Positions 23,164-31,892 of a stretch of 64,000 nucleotides of DNA are shown in pieces. Position 1 is the stretch's first letter. Each line of letters opens with the position of its first letter. The DNA lies in assembly GCF_000424385.1 (NCBI RefSeq), contig NZ_AUJU01000002.1:62001-126000 (forward strand). Direction: 5' to 3'. This DNA is from Butyrivibrio sp. LC3010 (GTDB lineage: Bacteria; Bacillota; Clostridia; Lachnospirales; Lachnospiraceae). Both the position numbers and the translations under genes were made by a program. A model generated the notes under the pieces. It was not told the DNA's origin. It did no database searches and saw nothing but the letters and a program-made list of their open reading frames with translations.

Positions 23164-24033
23164 ATGAAAACAACAAAGGGAAGTAAAGCAAAAGCAATAT
23201 TCGTAGCACTGGGAATTGTGCTCCTGTTTTTGGGAATTCAGGGAGTGATCGGAGCTGCAGGATCAGTAGGAGCGTCTTATATACATTATGCTCAGACAGG
23301 AGAAACCTTTAAGGATCAGGCAGAATATATGGATTACATTTCCGAAATCTTAACTGTATTACAGTTTGTTGGAGAGATTGCCTGCATTGCAGTATTCGGT
23401 CTCTGGTATTACCTTGGATCCGTAAGAAAAGATAAAAAGCAGGGAACCTATGAATCAGGTCTTAAGAAGATAGCAAATGTAAAGTCAATCGCATTCCTTA
23501 CCTTCACTGCACTTGGTTTCTATGCATTTGTATTAATAGTTTCCAATGTTATTGCAGCCCTTATCCCCGGAAGCAGAGAGCTGTTTGGGCAGATTATGGG
23601 ACTTATCTCAGGTGGAAATCAGGTTATCGCTGTACTTACAGTAGCACTGCTTGCTCCCTTCGCCGAGGAGCTGGCATTCAGAGCAGTAATGCTTAAGAAC
23701 TCAAAGAAGTCTTTTGAAATTGTAGGTTGTGTCATCCTCTCAGCAGTGATGTTTGGACTTATGCACATGAACCCGCTTCAGAGCATATATGCAATGCCCT
23801 TGGGACTGGCACTTGCATTCGTAGCTTATAAGTATAATTCAGTAGTTCCTGCAATCATCATGCATGCTATCAATAATACAGTTGCTATTGCATTACCTTC
23901 ACTTATGGGAAGAGCTCTTAGCAATATTGAAGCAGCTATTATGTGTGTAGTGTTTCTGGCACTTGCTGCATTTATTTACAAGAAGCTGCCCATAGAGACT
24001 AAGCAGGCCGAAAATACAGAGGTTGCTGCATAA
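23164..24033 (+). CDS. CPBP-family intramembrane metalloprotease (Abi/Rce1-like)
   Basis: A 289-residue membrane protein with about eight spans. It retains the CPBP catalytic set: Glu pair and Arg in EELAFR (about 168-173), His in GLMHMN (about 201) and His/Asn in MHAINN (about 234-238). Family members process membrane proteins or peptides, or give immunity to bacteriocins; the substrate here is unknown. I chose the ATG at 23164 because AAGGAG is too close to the one at 23158. It has its own promoter region with the same tandem box as the upstream two-component operon, and a terminator follows. Confidence 0.88.
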   Translation: MKTTKGSKAKAIFVALGIVLLFLGIQGVIGAAGSVGASYIHYAQTGETFKDQAEYMDYISEILTVLQFVGEIACIAVFGLWYYLGSVRKDKKQGTYESGLKKIANVKSIAFLTFTALGFYAFVLIVSNVIAALIPGSRELFGQIMGLISGGNQVIAVLTVALLAPFAEELAFRAVMLKNSKKSFEIVGCVILSAVMFGLMHMNPLQSIYAMPLGLALAFVAYKYNSVVPAIIMHAINNTVAIALPSLMGRALSNIEAAIMCVVFLALAAFIYKKLPIETKQAENTEVAA

Positions 24034-24048
24034 TTCATAAAAAGTACG

Positions 24049-24083
24049 AGGCTGCCGGCAGAAATGTCGGTGGCCTTTTTTAG
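24049..24083 (+). terminator. Terminator after CPBP protease gene
   Basis: AGGCTGCCG pairs imperfectly with CGGTGGCCT and is followed by TTTTTT. Confidence 0.7.
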
Positions 24084-24222
24084 ATTTCCGCGAAATATCT
24101 AAAAGTTTAAGCCTTTCTACATAAATTTTTTATCGTCATTTAATATACCCCAAATAAATTTGATGTAACATATACTTACAGGTACTATACACACAGTATT
24201 TGCACGAATTCCTATACAAAGG

Positions 24223-26775
24223 ATGGGTTATAGCTTGAAGAATATGCGAAATTCAAACCGAATCTTAATCCTGCTGATATGTATATTCATAATGCATGTC
24301 AGCATCGCTATGTCTTCATACTATGCTGCAGCTGCAAAAAAAACATTAACTGTAGGCGTTCCTGTGGATCGTTGCCCTATGATCTATGTAGATTCCAAAA
24401 CAGATAAGATTGTTGGCATAGGCGTTGATCTGCTCAGTGAAGTTGGCGAAGCAGCAGGATATAGAATGCGCTTCAAGGCAATTAAAGAGGAGAATATAAA
24501 GGCTGCTCTTGATAATAGAGATTATGATCTGGTGATGCCTTTTGGGAGTGCCATTACCAGCGCAAGCGGTCAGCAAACTATCATAACTGATTCTCTGGTA
24601 GAGACACCGATGACTCTTGTAACGGTGAACAAACAGGCACTTCCGAATTTTAACAACATAAAAGTCGGAATGCTGAAATCTCAGGTGGGTGTTGCTGAAT
24701 CACTAAAACAGACTTTGCCCGGAATAGACATTACTCTGTACGAAAATGTGCCTGAGTGTGTGAAGATGCTTAAAGCCGGTAAAGTTGATGCGCTTTTGCA
24801 TAATTCTTATGTATGGAGTTACATATTGCAGAAGCCATCTTATTCGGATTTGACAATTCACCCTTCAGCAGTCATTTCCATGGAATTCTATGCAGGTGCT
24901 GTTGATACTCCAGAGAGCCGGAAAATCATTGAAAAACTAAACAGTGATATCGCAAATTTAACCGACAGCCAAAGACAGGCTGTAATTCTGGACTATACCA
25001 CCAGAAAGCTGTACAGGTATGGTTTTTTCGACTATCTGTATGAGTACAGATTTATTCTGGTTATATTTGTTTTAGTTTGTGGTGTCTGGTTATTCGAGAA
25101 CATAAAACTCAAAAAAGCCTACGAAATCGCTGAAGAGGCTTCTAAAGCTAAAACATTGTTTCTTGCAAATATGTCTCATGAAATCAGAACGCCCATAAAT
25201 GCCATTATGGGTATGGGCGAACTGGTACAGAGAGAGACTGCCGACAAGAAGATAAAGCAGTATGCCTTCAACATTTGTAGCTCTGCCAATTCTCTTCTCT
25301 ATCTTGTCAACGACATCCTTGATTTCTCAAGGATGGAAGCCGGGAAAATGAAGCTCCGAAATGATCCCTATCATTTATCGAGTCTGCTTAATGATGTCAA
25401 TATGATGATAGTTGAACGTGCCAAGAGTAAGGGAATTGTCTATAATCCCGTAGTTGATGCCAATATTCCCGATGGTCTTATAGGTGATGAGACAAGGCTC
25501 AAGCAAGTTCTTATAAATCTGCTTACAAATGGTGTGAAATACACCATGGCAGGTTTTGTAGAACTAAATATCAGCTTTAAAAAGATTGAATCTAATTGCA
25601 TAGATTTATATATAAGTGTCAAGGATTCAGGCATCGGAATGAAGCAGGAGGAGCTTAACAAGCTATTCAAAGCATTTGAACGACTTGATGAAGATAAAAA
25701 CAAAACTATCGAGGGCACAGGCCTTGGAATGAGTATAGTTAAACAGATTCTCGATGCAATGGAAAGCAATCTTAAAGTAAAAAGTGAGTATGGTGTAGGT
25801 AGCGAGTTTTCCTTTGTTGTAAGGCAGAAAGTCGCCAACTGGGGTAAGATAGGCGAATATGACAAAATTGCAGAGGAGGTTGCAACCGGCCAGGGTAATT
25901 ACTGTCCCAGCTTCATAGCTCCGGGCGTAAAAATACTTGCTGTTGATGATAATGAGCTAAACCTCAAGGTAATTACAGGTCTTCTGGAGAAAACACGGAT
26001 GACGGTGGACACTGCTCTTAGCGGGAAGATTGCGTTGGGACTTTTGAGCAAAACAAAATATGATATTTTGCTGATAGACTATCGCATGCCCAAGATGGAT
26101 GGAGTAGAGCTTCTTAAGCATATTAAATATGATGCTGACGGAATAAATTATTATAGCGTCTGCATAATTCTCACTGCCAATGTGGTAAGTGGAGTAAGAG
26201 AGATGTTTATTAATGCCGGTTTTGACGATTATCTGGAAAAACCTGTTAATGGAAAGCGTCTTGAGGATATGCTAAAAAAATATATCCATCCTGATAGGAT
26301 TATTTCCCCTGCGAGCATAACCCAAAGCGAAAATGACCAAAGGAATAATACCGTTCAAAAAGATGATGAAAGTAGCGCAGATAACAGCGATGAAAATCCG
26401 TCCGTTGTAAGTGCCGACACTATGAAGAAGCTAAAAGAGCTCCAAAACGACAGGTATATAAGTATCAAATCCGGAGTTGAATACGCAGGTGCAGAAACAC
26501 TGTTTGTGGATACTCTGCGGTTCTTCAGGGCCAACGTGGATAAAAAATCCGCCGAGCTAGAGCAACTATTAAACTCGAATAATATTGAGGATTATGCAAC
26601 AAAAGTGCATGCGCTAAAAAGCTCTGCAAGAATGATCGGTGCTAAGGATCTCTCGGAAAAAGCAAGACTTCTCGAGGAAGCGGGCTTAAATGGTGACCTT
26701 GATTACATAAAGGAAAATCATGATGAAATGCTGAGCTTATATCGCCAATATAAAAAGATTCTGGAAGAGCTTTAA
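24223..26775 (+). CDS. Hybrid histidine kinase with periplasmic solute-binding sensor, receiver and HPt
   Basis: About 850 residues. A signal-anchor (about 10-35) is followed by an SBP_bac_3 domain (about 40-260, starting LTVGVPVDRCPMIYVD), so it senses an extracytoplasmic small molecule such as an amino acid. A membrane span lies at about 270-292. HisKA has its His at about 318 (MSHEIRTPINAI), then HATPase_c (NLLTNGVKYT, GTGLGMSI), a receiver with Asp at about 620 (LLIDYRMPKMDG), and a C-terminal HPt with His at about 796 (HALKSSARMIG). The start could also be the TTG at 24235 or the ATG at 24244. No output regulator gene is adjacent. It resembles the incomplete kinase at the right edge. Confidence 0.9.
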   Translation: MGYSLKNMRNSNRILILLICIFIMHVSIAMSSYYAAAAKKTLTVGVPVDRCPMIYVDSKTDKIVGIGVDLLSEVGEAAGYRMRFKAIKEENIKAALDNRDYDLVMPFGSAITSASGQQTIITDSLVETPMTLVTVNKQALPNFNNIKVGMLKSQVGVAESLKQTLPGIDITLYENVPECVKMLKAGKVDALLHNSYVWSYILQKPSYSDLTIHPSAVISMEFYAGAVDTPESRKIIEKLNSDIANLTDSQRQAVILDYTTRKLYRYGFFDYLYEYRFILVIFVLVCGVWLFENIKLKKAYEIAEEASKAKTLFLANMSHEIRTPINAIMGMGELVQRETADKKIKQYAFNICSSANSLLYLVNDILDFSRMEAGKMKLRNDPYHLSSLLNDVNMMIVERAKSKGIVYNPVVDANIPDGLIGDETRLKQVLINLLTNGVKYTMAGFVELNISFKKIESNCIDLYISVKDSGIGMKQEELNKLFKAFERLDEDKNKTIEGTGLGMSIVKQILDAMESNLKVKSEYGVGSEFSFVVRQKVANWGKIGEYDKIAEEVATGQGNYCPSFIAPGVKILAVDDNELNLKVITGLLEKTRMTVDTALSGKIALGLLSKTKYDILLIDYRMPKMDGVELLKHIKYDADGINYYSVCIILTANVVSGVREMFINAGFDDYLEKPVNGKRLEDMLKKYIHPDRIISPASITQSENDQRNNTVQKDDESSADNSDENPSVVSADTMKKLKELQNDRYISIKSGVEYAGAETLFVDTLRFFRANVDKKSAELEQLLNSNNIEDYATKVHALKSSARMIGAKDLSEKARLLEEAGLNGDLDYIKENHDEMLSLYRQYKKILEEL

Positions 26776-26856
26776 TTCAGTAAAAAGTCGGTCTGTATGG
26801 CCGACCATATAAGGAGCGTATAAATTACGTGCTTGGGCAGTTTGATCTTAGACAAA

Positions 26857-26892
26857 CATTACTTCGTTAAATCCCTCTTTAACGAAGTAATG
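26857..26892. terminator. Perfect hairpin between convergent genes
   Basis: CATTACTTCGTTAA pairs perfectly with TTAACGAAGTAATG around an 8-base loop. A smaller GTCGGTC/GGCCGAC hairpin lies at 26787-26805. Neither has a strong T run. Confidence 0.6.
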
Positions 26893-26911
26893 AGTGTATT
26901 TATTATTACAA

Positions 26912-27433
26912 TCAAGCAACTGAAATCTGACATGATTCCATTGTTTTAATTGCAGCCAGATGCTTTTCAGGTGTAACGCCTGCACAGCAATCCGGATCTA
27001 TTGAGATATTTACTTCAGGCATAAATGCTTTCAAAATAAGTGCATTTGATGCCACGCATATATCTGTGCATAATCCCACAAGTTCAATCTCTATTTCTTC
27101 TTTATCTGCAATCTCTTTAATTCTTGAAGCAAGCTCTGTTGATCCGAATGTAGGCTTATCAATAATGGTTGCATCCTTTAAAAGTTCTGCAATTTTCTCT
27201 TCAATATTCCAGCCATGGGTATTTATAATGCAATGCTCAACAGGCAGATTTTTGCCTTCCTTAGTCTGCATATAATTAGGCTGATGTGTATCTCTGGTGG
27301 CAAAAACATCTTTTATGTCATATTTTTTGATCTTTTCAATGACATTTGGAACAATTGCTACAGCTTCCTTAGTCCCAAGAGATCCATCAATAAAATCGTG
27401 TTGCATATCGATTACAACTAATAACTTTCTCAT
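26912..27433 (-). CDS. Isochorismatase-family cysteine hydrolase, nicotinamidase-like
   Basis: A 173-residue cytoplasmic hydrolase, probably deamidating nicotinamide or a related amide. The catalytic triad is visible: Asp in VVIDMQHDF (about residue 9), Lys in IIDKPTFGS, and Cys in GLCTDICVASN after the usual cis-peptide region. The metal-binding region TRDTHQPNY fits nicotinamidase (PncA), but the substrate is inferred. The ATG at 27433 follows GGAGG; the longer frame starts inside that ribosome-binding site. Confidence 0.85.
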   Translation of the reverse strand: MRKLLVVIDMQHDFIDGSLGTKEAVAIVPNVIEKIKKYDIKDVFATRDTHQPNYMQTKEGKNLPVEHCIINTHGWNIEEKIAELLKDATIIDKPTFGSTELASRIKEIADKEEIEIELVGLCTDICVASNALILKAFMPEVNISIDPDCCAGVTPEKHLAAIKTMESCQISVA

Positions 27434-27520
27434 ACCGAATAATTCCTCCACTTTTATTTTTAATGCATTGCATCCAATGTATTAGTATTCAAACAGTATT
27501 AGTATATCATGACTACAAAG

Positions 27521-27555
27521 AAAAAAATAGAGACCATATTATTCATATGGCCTCT
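27521..27555 (-). terminator. Terminator of the transglutaminase-like surface protein gene
   Basis: On the minus strand AGAGGCCATAT pairs with ATATGGTCTCT and is followed by ATTTTTTT. Confidence 0.85.
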
Positions 27556-27588
27556 ACTAAAATCAAATTATTTAGACTCAGGATTCAA

Positions 27589-29307
27589 TCAGAAAGCTCT
27601 GTACTTAAATACAGAATTCTTACCGCCTGCCTTCTTTACCTTCTTAACAAGCTTATTGTATGCTCCGCGGCTTGTTCCTTTAAGTAAGAATAATGTATTT
27701 GAATCTGCTGATTTAAATGCATCCTTACCAAGCTTTGTAAGATTATAGCCTAATGTCTCAACACGGATAAGCTTTGTCTTTCCGGAGAATGCATTTTTCC
27801 CGATCTCAGTAATATTTGCACCAAGCATTACTGTCTCAAGCTTTTTACAGCTCTTGAATGCGTTGTTGTTGATTTTTGTTACCTTGTAATCCTTGCCGTT
27901 AACAACTACTGTTGAAGGAATTGTAATACTCTTTGCATTTTTCTTAGTATATTTTGAAACAGCGACTGTATCTTCACCAGTTACCTGATAAACAAATTTG
28001 CCTGTTGTATCATCAAGATCATTTATTGTAGCTGCAAAGCTTACAGTGGTGTTGGCAGTATCATCAATAACAAGTGTAACATTAAGGATTCTGCTCTGTC
28101 CTGCACCGTTCTTTGTGAGCTCGATATAAGGATGCTCCTTAGTCCAGTTAACCCATGTAAATGCACTTTCTTCAGGTTTTGTTGTAATTGAAACGGCCTT
28201 AAGAATCAGGCTGCAATCATAGAGCTGTGAAGCATCTTTAAATGTAGGAACAAAATTTGCTGTCTTTTCAGAGCTAAGCATTGTAGTACGAGTTACTGTT
28301 TTATCAGCATTGAGTATACCTAAACCAAAGTTATGTGAATCCTTGAAAAGTGACTCATCATATTTCTGGATTCTGTTACTTGTTTCCTTATGAGTACCCT
28401 TTGACTCACGAAGCTTTGTGCAGTAATTAACACGTGTTAAGCCATAAGATTTCATCTTAGACTGAGATGTGTTGAATCTCTCGTAATCGATATAACCCTT
28501 CTTTGCCTTATCACATGCTACAAGGTCAGTCTCATACCATTTTGAACCGATTTTAACCTGGTTCCAGCACTTGTTTCCGTTAAAAAGAATATCATTGGAA
28601 ATCTCAGCATTGTCAAGAAGTGCTGCAAATGCAAGTGCATATCCCTGAGAAGAAGCTCTGTGCTGAATAAGTGCACCATAAGCTGTGTTCTTCAGATCTT
28701 TGTTATCAATATCAACCTTTACATTTGTTACATTATCAAGAACCATATTAAAGCACTGATATTCAATTACAAAATTTGTATCATCAGCATCAATATTGCT
28801 CATTATTTTGTTTACAGCATTCTTTAATGCCTTCTCTTCACCTGTGTAATTGTTGTCGCTGATTCTCTTAAGGTATGCGTAGCATGAATACTTTTCATCC
28901 TTATCCTTAACATAGAAAAGCTTAAGCTCAGCCATAGCACCGGCAATATTTAAAGGATTTGAATATACATATGCGCGTCTTGCAAATTTGAGATCCTCGG
29001 CTGAATACTTCTTCTTTTCAGCTTCACCTGTAAACATTGTGTAGAAATTTGATGCATTAAACTGTGCCTTGTTCTCAGCTGAAATAGCAACGCCCTGATC
29101 CATTATCTTAGAATCAAGATAGTTGTAAGCATCATAAATCTTCTTCTGAGCATCATTAAGACTATCGCGTATAGCTGAAGCATTTGCCGCTTTAGCAACG
29201 ATAGGCTCTGAAGTGATAAATGTTGTAGGTACCACTGTTACTGCGAGTGCAGCAGCAAGAATAACTGTCCCCAGTTTTTGTAATACATTAAAACTTTTTT
29301 TAGCCAT
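27589..29307 (-). CDS. Secreted protein with degenerate transglutaminase-like domain and leucine-rich repeats
   Basis: A 572-residue exported protein. The signal peptide covers about residues 1-40 (LGTVILAAALAVTVVP...AKAANA). A transglutaminase-like fold is recognisable at about 225-290 from SSQGYALAFAALL and KCWNQVKIGSKWYETD. The usual catalytic Cys is Ser (ASSQGYA) and the His of HAWN is replaced (KCWN), so it is probably inactive. The C-terminal 110 residues hold BspA-like leucine-rich repeats (AFKSCKKLETVMLGANITEI). GGGAGG precedes the ATG at 29307. It ends in a strong terminator, so it is monocistronic. Confidence 0.75.
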   Translation of the reverse strand: MAKKSFNVLQKLGTVILAAALAVTVVPTTFITSEPIVAKAANASAIRDSLNDAQKKIYDAYNYLDSKIMDQGVAISAENKAQFNASNFYTMFTGEAEKKKYSAEDLKFARRAYVYSNPLNIAGAMAELKLFYVKDKDEKYSCYAYLKRISDNNYTGEEKALKNAVNKIMSNIDADDTNFVIEYQCFNMVLDNVTNVKVDIDNKDLKNTAYGALIQHRASSQGYALAFAALLDNAEISNDILFNGNKCWNQVKIGSKWYETDLVACDKAKKGYIDYERFNTSQSKMKSYGLTRVNYCTKLRESKGTHKETSNRIQKYDESLFKDSHNFGLGILNADKTVTRTTMLSSEKTANFVPTFKDASQLYDCSLILKAVSITTKPEESAFTWVNWTKEHPYIELTKNGAGQSRILNVTLVIDDTANTTVSFAATINDLDDTTGKFVYQVTGEDTVAVSKYTKKNAKSITIPSTVVVNGKDYKVTKINNNAFKSCKKLETVMLGANITEIGKNAFSGKTKLIRVETLGYNLTKLGKDAFKSADSNTLFLLKGTSRGAYNKLVKKVKKAGGKNSVFKYRAF

Positions 29308-29357
29308 TGTTAGCCTCCCTCGATAAACTATTTTACGTATACTATTATATAATAATT

Positions 29358-29377
29358 TGTCCAACAAATGTCCAACA
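29358..29377 (-). promoter_or_regulatory. Tandem TGTTGGACA boxes at the promoter of the surface protein gene
   Basis: TGTTGGACA occurs twice on the minus strand with an 11-bp period (29377-29369 and 29366-29358). A TATAAT-like -10 follows about 10 bases downstream. Such 11-bp-period repeats are typical of OmpR-family regulators. Confidence 0.5.
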
Positions 29378-29399
29378 AAATAGAAAAAGGTAAAATATT

Positions 29400-31862
29400 T
29401 TATGATTTTCTACTTAACTCCGTTTGTAATTCGACAATTCTCTTAACTATCGGATTTTCAGTGTCAAAAATGTTTACATATCCATGCAGGGATTTGGCCT
29501 TTTGCTTCAATGTCTGGGAATGACTCCAGATAAAAATCGCAGATTTGCCTTTACCGTTTTTTGCCTCCTGAATAAGATTTGCAGCTGAACTGTTTCCGTC
29601 AAATGCAATTACCATTGACGGCCTTCTTTCAAATATCTCATAGTTAAAGCTTTTATATATTCCCATTCCCTCAGCTTCCGGAGAAACTCTTATATAGACA
29701 CCTGCTTCAATTAGTTTATCTCTCTCCTGCTTTGTTATAAGTGTAGGAACAACCGCATATATTCTGAAATTCTTTTTATTATTATCAATCAGATATTTCT
29801 CATAGCCTGAGAGCTTATGTCCTATAACAAAACACACTTCTTCAGGATTTAAAAAGTCCATCAATTCATCGAGTTCCTTTTGACCATCAGGCGTGATTCT
29901 GGTAGCTCTTTTTTCTGTATTAAAGCTGCCGCCTAAAAGAACAATAGGAAAACGATCCCAGGTTATTTCTGAAATCTGCTCTTTAAGCTCTTTATTCGCA
30001 TCAAGACGCTTATACTTCTTTGAAGATGATTTTGATATTCTTACAGTCTTCATCTTTTCAAGCAGAACTTCTTCCATGTCTCTGTTTTTGAGAAGGGCTA
30101 TAAAAGCAGCCTTCTTATCGGAATATGCTGTCTGCCCTTCCTCAATTATCTGTGCTTCTGCATCCTTCATAAGCTTTAGATCTTCATCAGAAAGCTCCAG
30201 CATTTTCTTTAGAGAAAGCTGTTCATCAATGGAACTTGTGCCATAAAGCGCAGCTCCATCAGTCCCCTGAACACAGCGAATTCCCTGCTTCAAATAATAC
30301 TTTAGAGGGTGTTCTTTTAATGAGTTCAGATTATTTAACCTTACATTACTTGTAAGCTGGAACTCCAAGACTATATTGTTTTCTTTAAGCTGCTCAATTA
30401 CTTCCTTACCCTTATTTGATCTGGGACTGTATGTATAAAGTCCATGTCCAAGCCTCATTCTGGGCATAGACTGTCCCGGAAGCAGACAATCCTTTACGCA
30501 CTGTATACTATGCGAGATGTTATCCTTTAGTGAATCGTTCTCTCCTGCATGAACTCTTATAACAAAACTGGGATCAATCGCAGCAAATTTTACAAGCTCT
30601 TTAAACACAGGCTTTAGTGTGATAATGTCATTTATCTCTTCACCTACGAAATCGCATCCTGCGACGTAGGGATCAAGGAAAGTCGCTCTTAACACTTCAA
30701 GATTCTGCTCAAGATAATCAGAAGGGGTAACAGCATCTTTTACAATAGTGAGCGGAATTCTTCTCATTGCCGCAAGAAATCTGATCATTACGCCTGTTTC
30801 CTGATATATTTTAGGCATAACCTCATGGACTTGCTTTAGCATCTCCACTGACTCATATTTTTTTACAAGTGTGGTATCACTTATCTCAGCATAACAGACG
30901 CCTTGTCTTTTATAATTTCTGGCGATCCATAAAAGCTTATCCTGAAATACTGTATTTTTAGAATAATCAGGATTTTCTTTGTCCTTCTGCATCTGTTTTA
31001 AAACATCTCTTACGTCTTTATCAGGAATCTGATCCATATTACTATAGACAATCTTATCTTCACTTTCTTTAGCCTTACAGAAAACATATCTGTACAGATA
31101 TACCTTTTCAAGATTAGTGAAAACAGCCTGCCCGTCTTTAATCACCGCGAGAGAGCCTCGAATCTTAACAATATTCATCTCTGCATTATCAAGGTTATTT
31201 AAAATAAGATCTGCAAAATTTATAAAAGTGTTATCATTTATTCTTCGATCAAGGTATTTTCCCTGCAGTCCTGATGTTACAAATTGTCTTGCGACTTTTT
31301 CCCTCTGAGCATTAAGTTTATCCCACTGCGCATCAGTAAGTTTTAAATCAAGTTTTTTAACATAATATAAAGGGTATCTTATCTGATGATATATTCCAAG
31401 CGCTATCAGAACATCTCCGGGCAGATTACCATTCATATGCGTGTGCAAATCCGCACGAAATTTTAATTCTTTTCTGACATAGGTCTTAAAAAGAGTCTTT
31501 GAAATATCCAATTGATAGTCCTTTGTCTGACTCATTAAAGTCTTCGCGATTGCAGGTATAGTTGCTTTTACATCAACTGTGCCATCCTGGAAAATACTGG
31601 CTATTTCAACATCTCCAATACTAAATACATAAGATTCTACGTTATTGGCATCAACAAAACAGGGAACCTCACCTCTTATCTCAAGCATATCATTTTCATT
31701 TTGAGTGAGTGGTAGCTTGCAAAGCGCAGACAGATTCCTGATAAGATTGCCTGTGTGATGATTAGGAGTAGATAAAATGTAATACATTTTATCCAAATCC
31801 TTATATAGACTTACAATGATATCTTTTTCTGCATCAAGGAAAAAGCATGTAAAAAAAGTCAT
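29400..31862 (-). CDS. Large adenosine-deaminase-like protein with C-terminal SLOG-like domain
   Basis: An 820-residue protein. An uncharacterised N-terminal domain (1-130) is followed by an adenosine/AMP deaminase barrel (about 135-545). Metal ligands are in RADLHTHMNGNL (about 140-142), catalytic Glu in IRVHAGEND, His in MRLGHGLYTY and Asp in VQGTDGAAL; the usual second Asp of DDP is Gly. The C-terminal 200 residues (IVLLGGSFNTE, CFVIGHKL, VIAFDGNSSAANLIQEA) look like a Rossmann/SLOG nucleotide-binding domain. The ATG at 31862 follows AAAGG. It lies 30 bases after the YfbR-like gene, so the pair is probably one transcript acting on (deoxy)adenosine-type nucleotides. Deamination is expected but unproven. 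Confidence 0.75.
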   Translation of the reverse strand: MTFFTCFFLDAEKDIIVSLYKDLDKMYYILSTPNHHTGNLIRNLSALCKLPLTQNENDMLEIRGEVPCFVDANNVESYVFSIGDVEIASIFQDGTVDVKATIPAIAKTLMSQTKDYQLDISKTLFKTYVRKELKFRADLHTHMNGNLPGDVLIALGIYHQIRYPLYYVKKLDLKLTDAQWDKLNAQREKVARQFVTSGLQGKYLDRRINDNTFINFADLILNNLDNAEMNIVKIRGSLAVIKDGQAVFTNLEKVYLYRYVFCKAKESEDKIVYSNMDQIPDKDVRDVLKQMQKDKENPDYSKNTVFQDKLLWIARNYKRQGVCYAEISDTTLVKKYESVEMLKQVHEVMPKIYQETGVMIRFLAAMRRIPLTIVKDAVTPSDYLEQNLEVLRATFLDPYVAGCDFVGEEINDIITLKPVFKELVKFAAIDPSFVIRVHAGENDSLKDNISHSIQCVKDCLLPGQSMPRMRLGHGLYTYSPRSNKGKEVIEQLKENNIVLEFQLTSNVRLNNLNSLKEHPLKYYLKQGIRCVQGTDGAALYGTSSIDEQLSLKKMLELSDEDLKLMKDAEAQIIEEGQTAYSDKKAAFIALLKNRDMEEVLLEKMKTVRISKSSSKKYKRLDANKELKEQISEITWDRFPIVLLGGSFNTEKRATRITPDGQKELDELMDFLNPEEVCFVIGHKLSGYEKYLIDNNKKNFRIYAVVPTLITKQERDKLIEAGVYIRVSPEAEGMGIYKSFNYEIFERRPSMVIAFDGNSSAANLIQEAKNGKGKSAIFIWSHSQTLKQKAKSLHGYVNIFDTENPIVKRIVELQTELSRKS

Positions 31863-31892
31863 AATAATACCTTTCGATAAAAACAAAATAAT

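Noticed and set aside
29400-31862. Calling the deaminase pair a RADAR defence system
   Set aside because: No RdrA-type ATPase is present and the neighbour is a YfbR-like phosphohydrolase, so only a loose analogy is justified.
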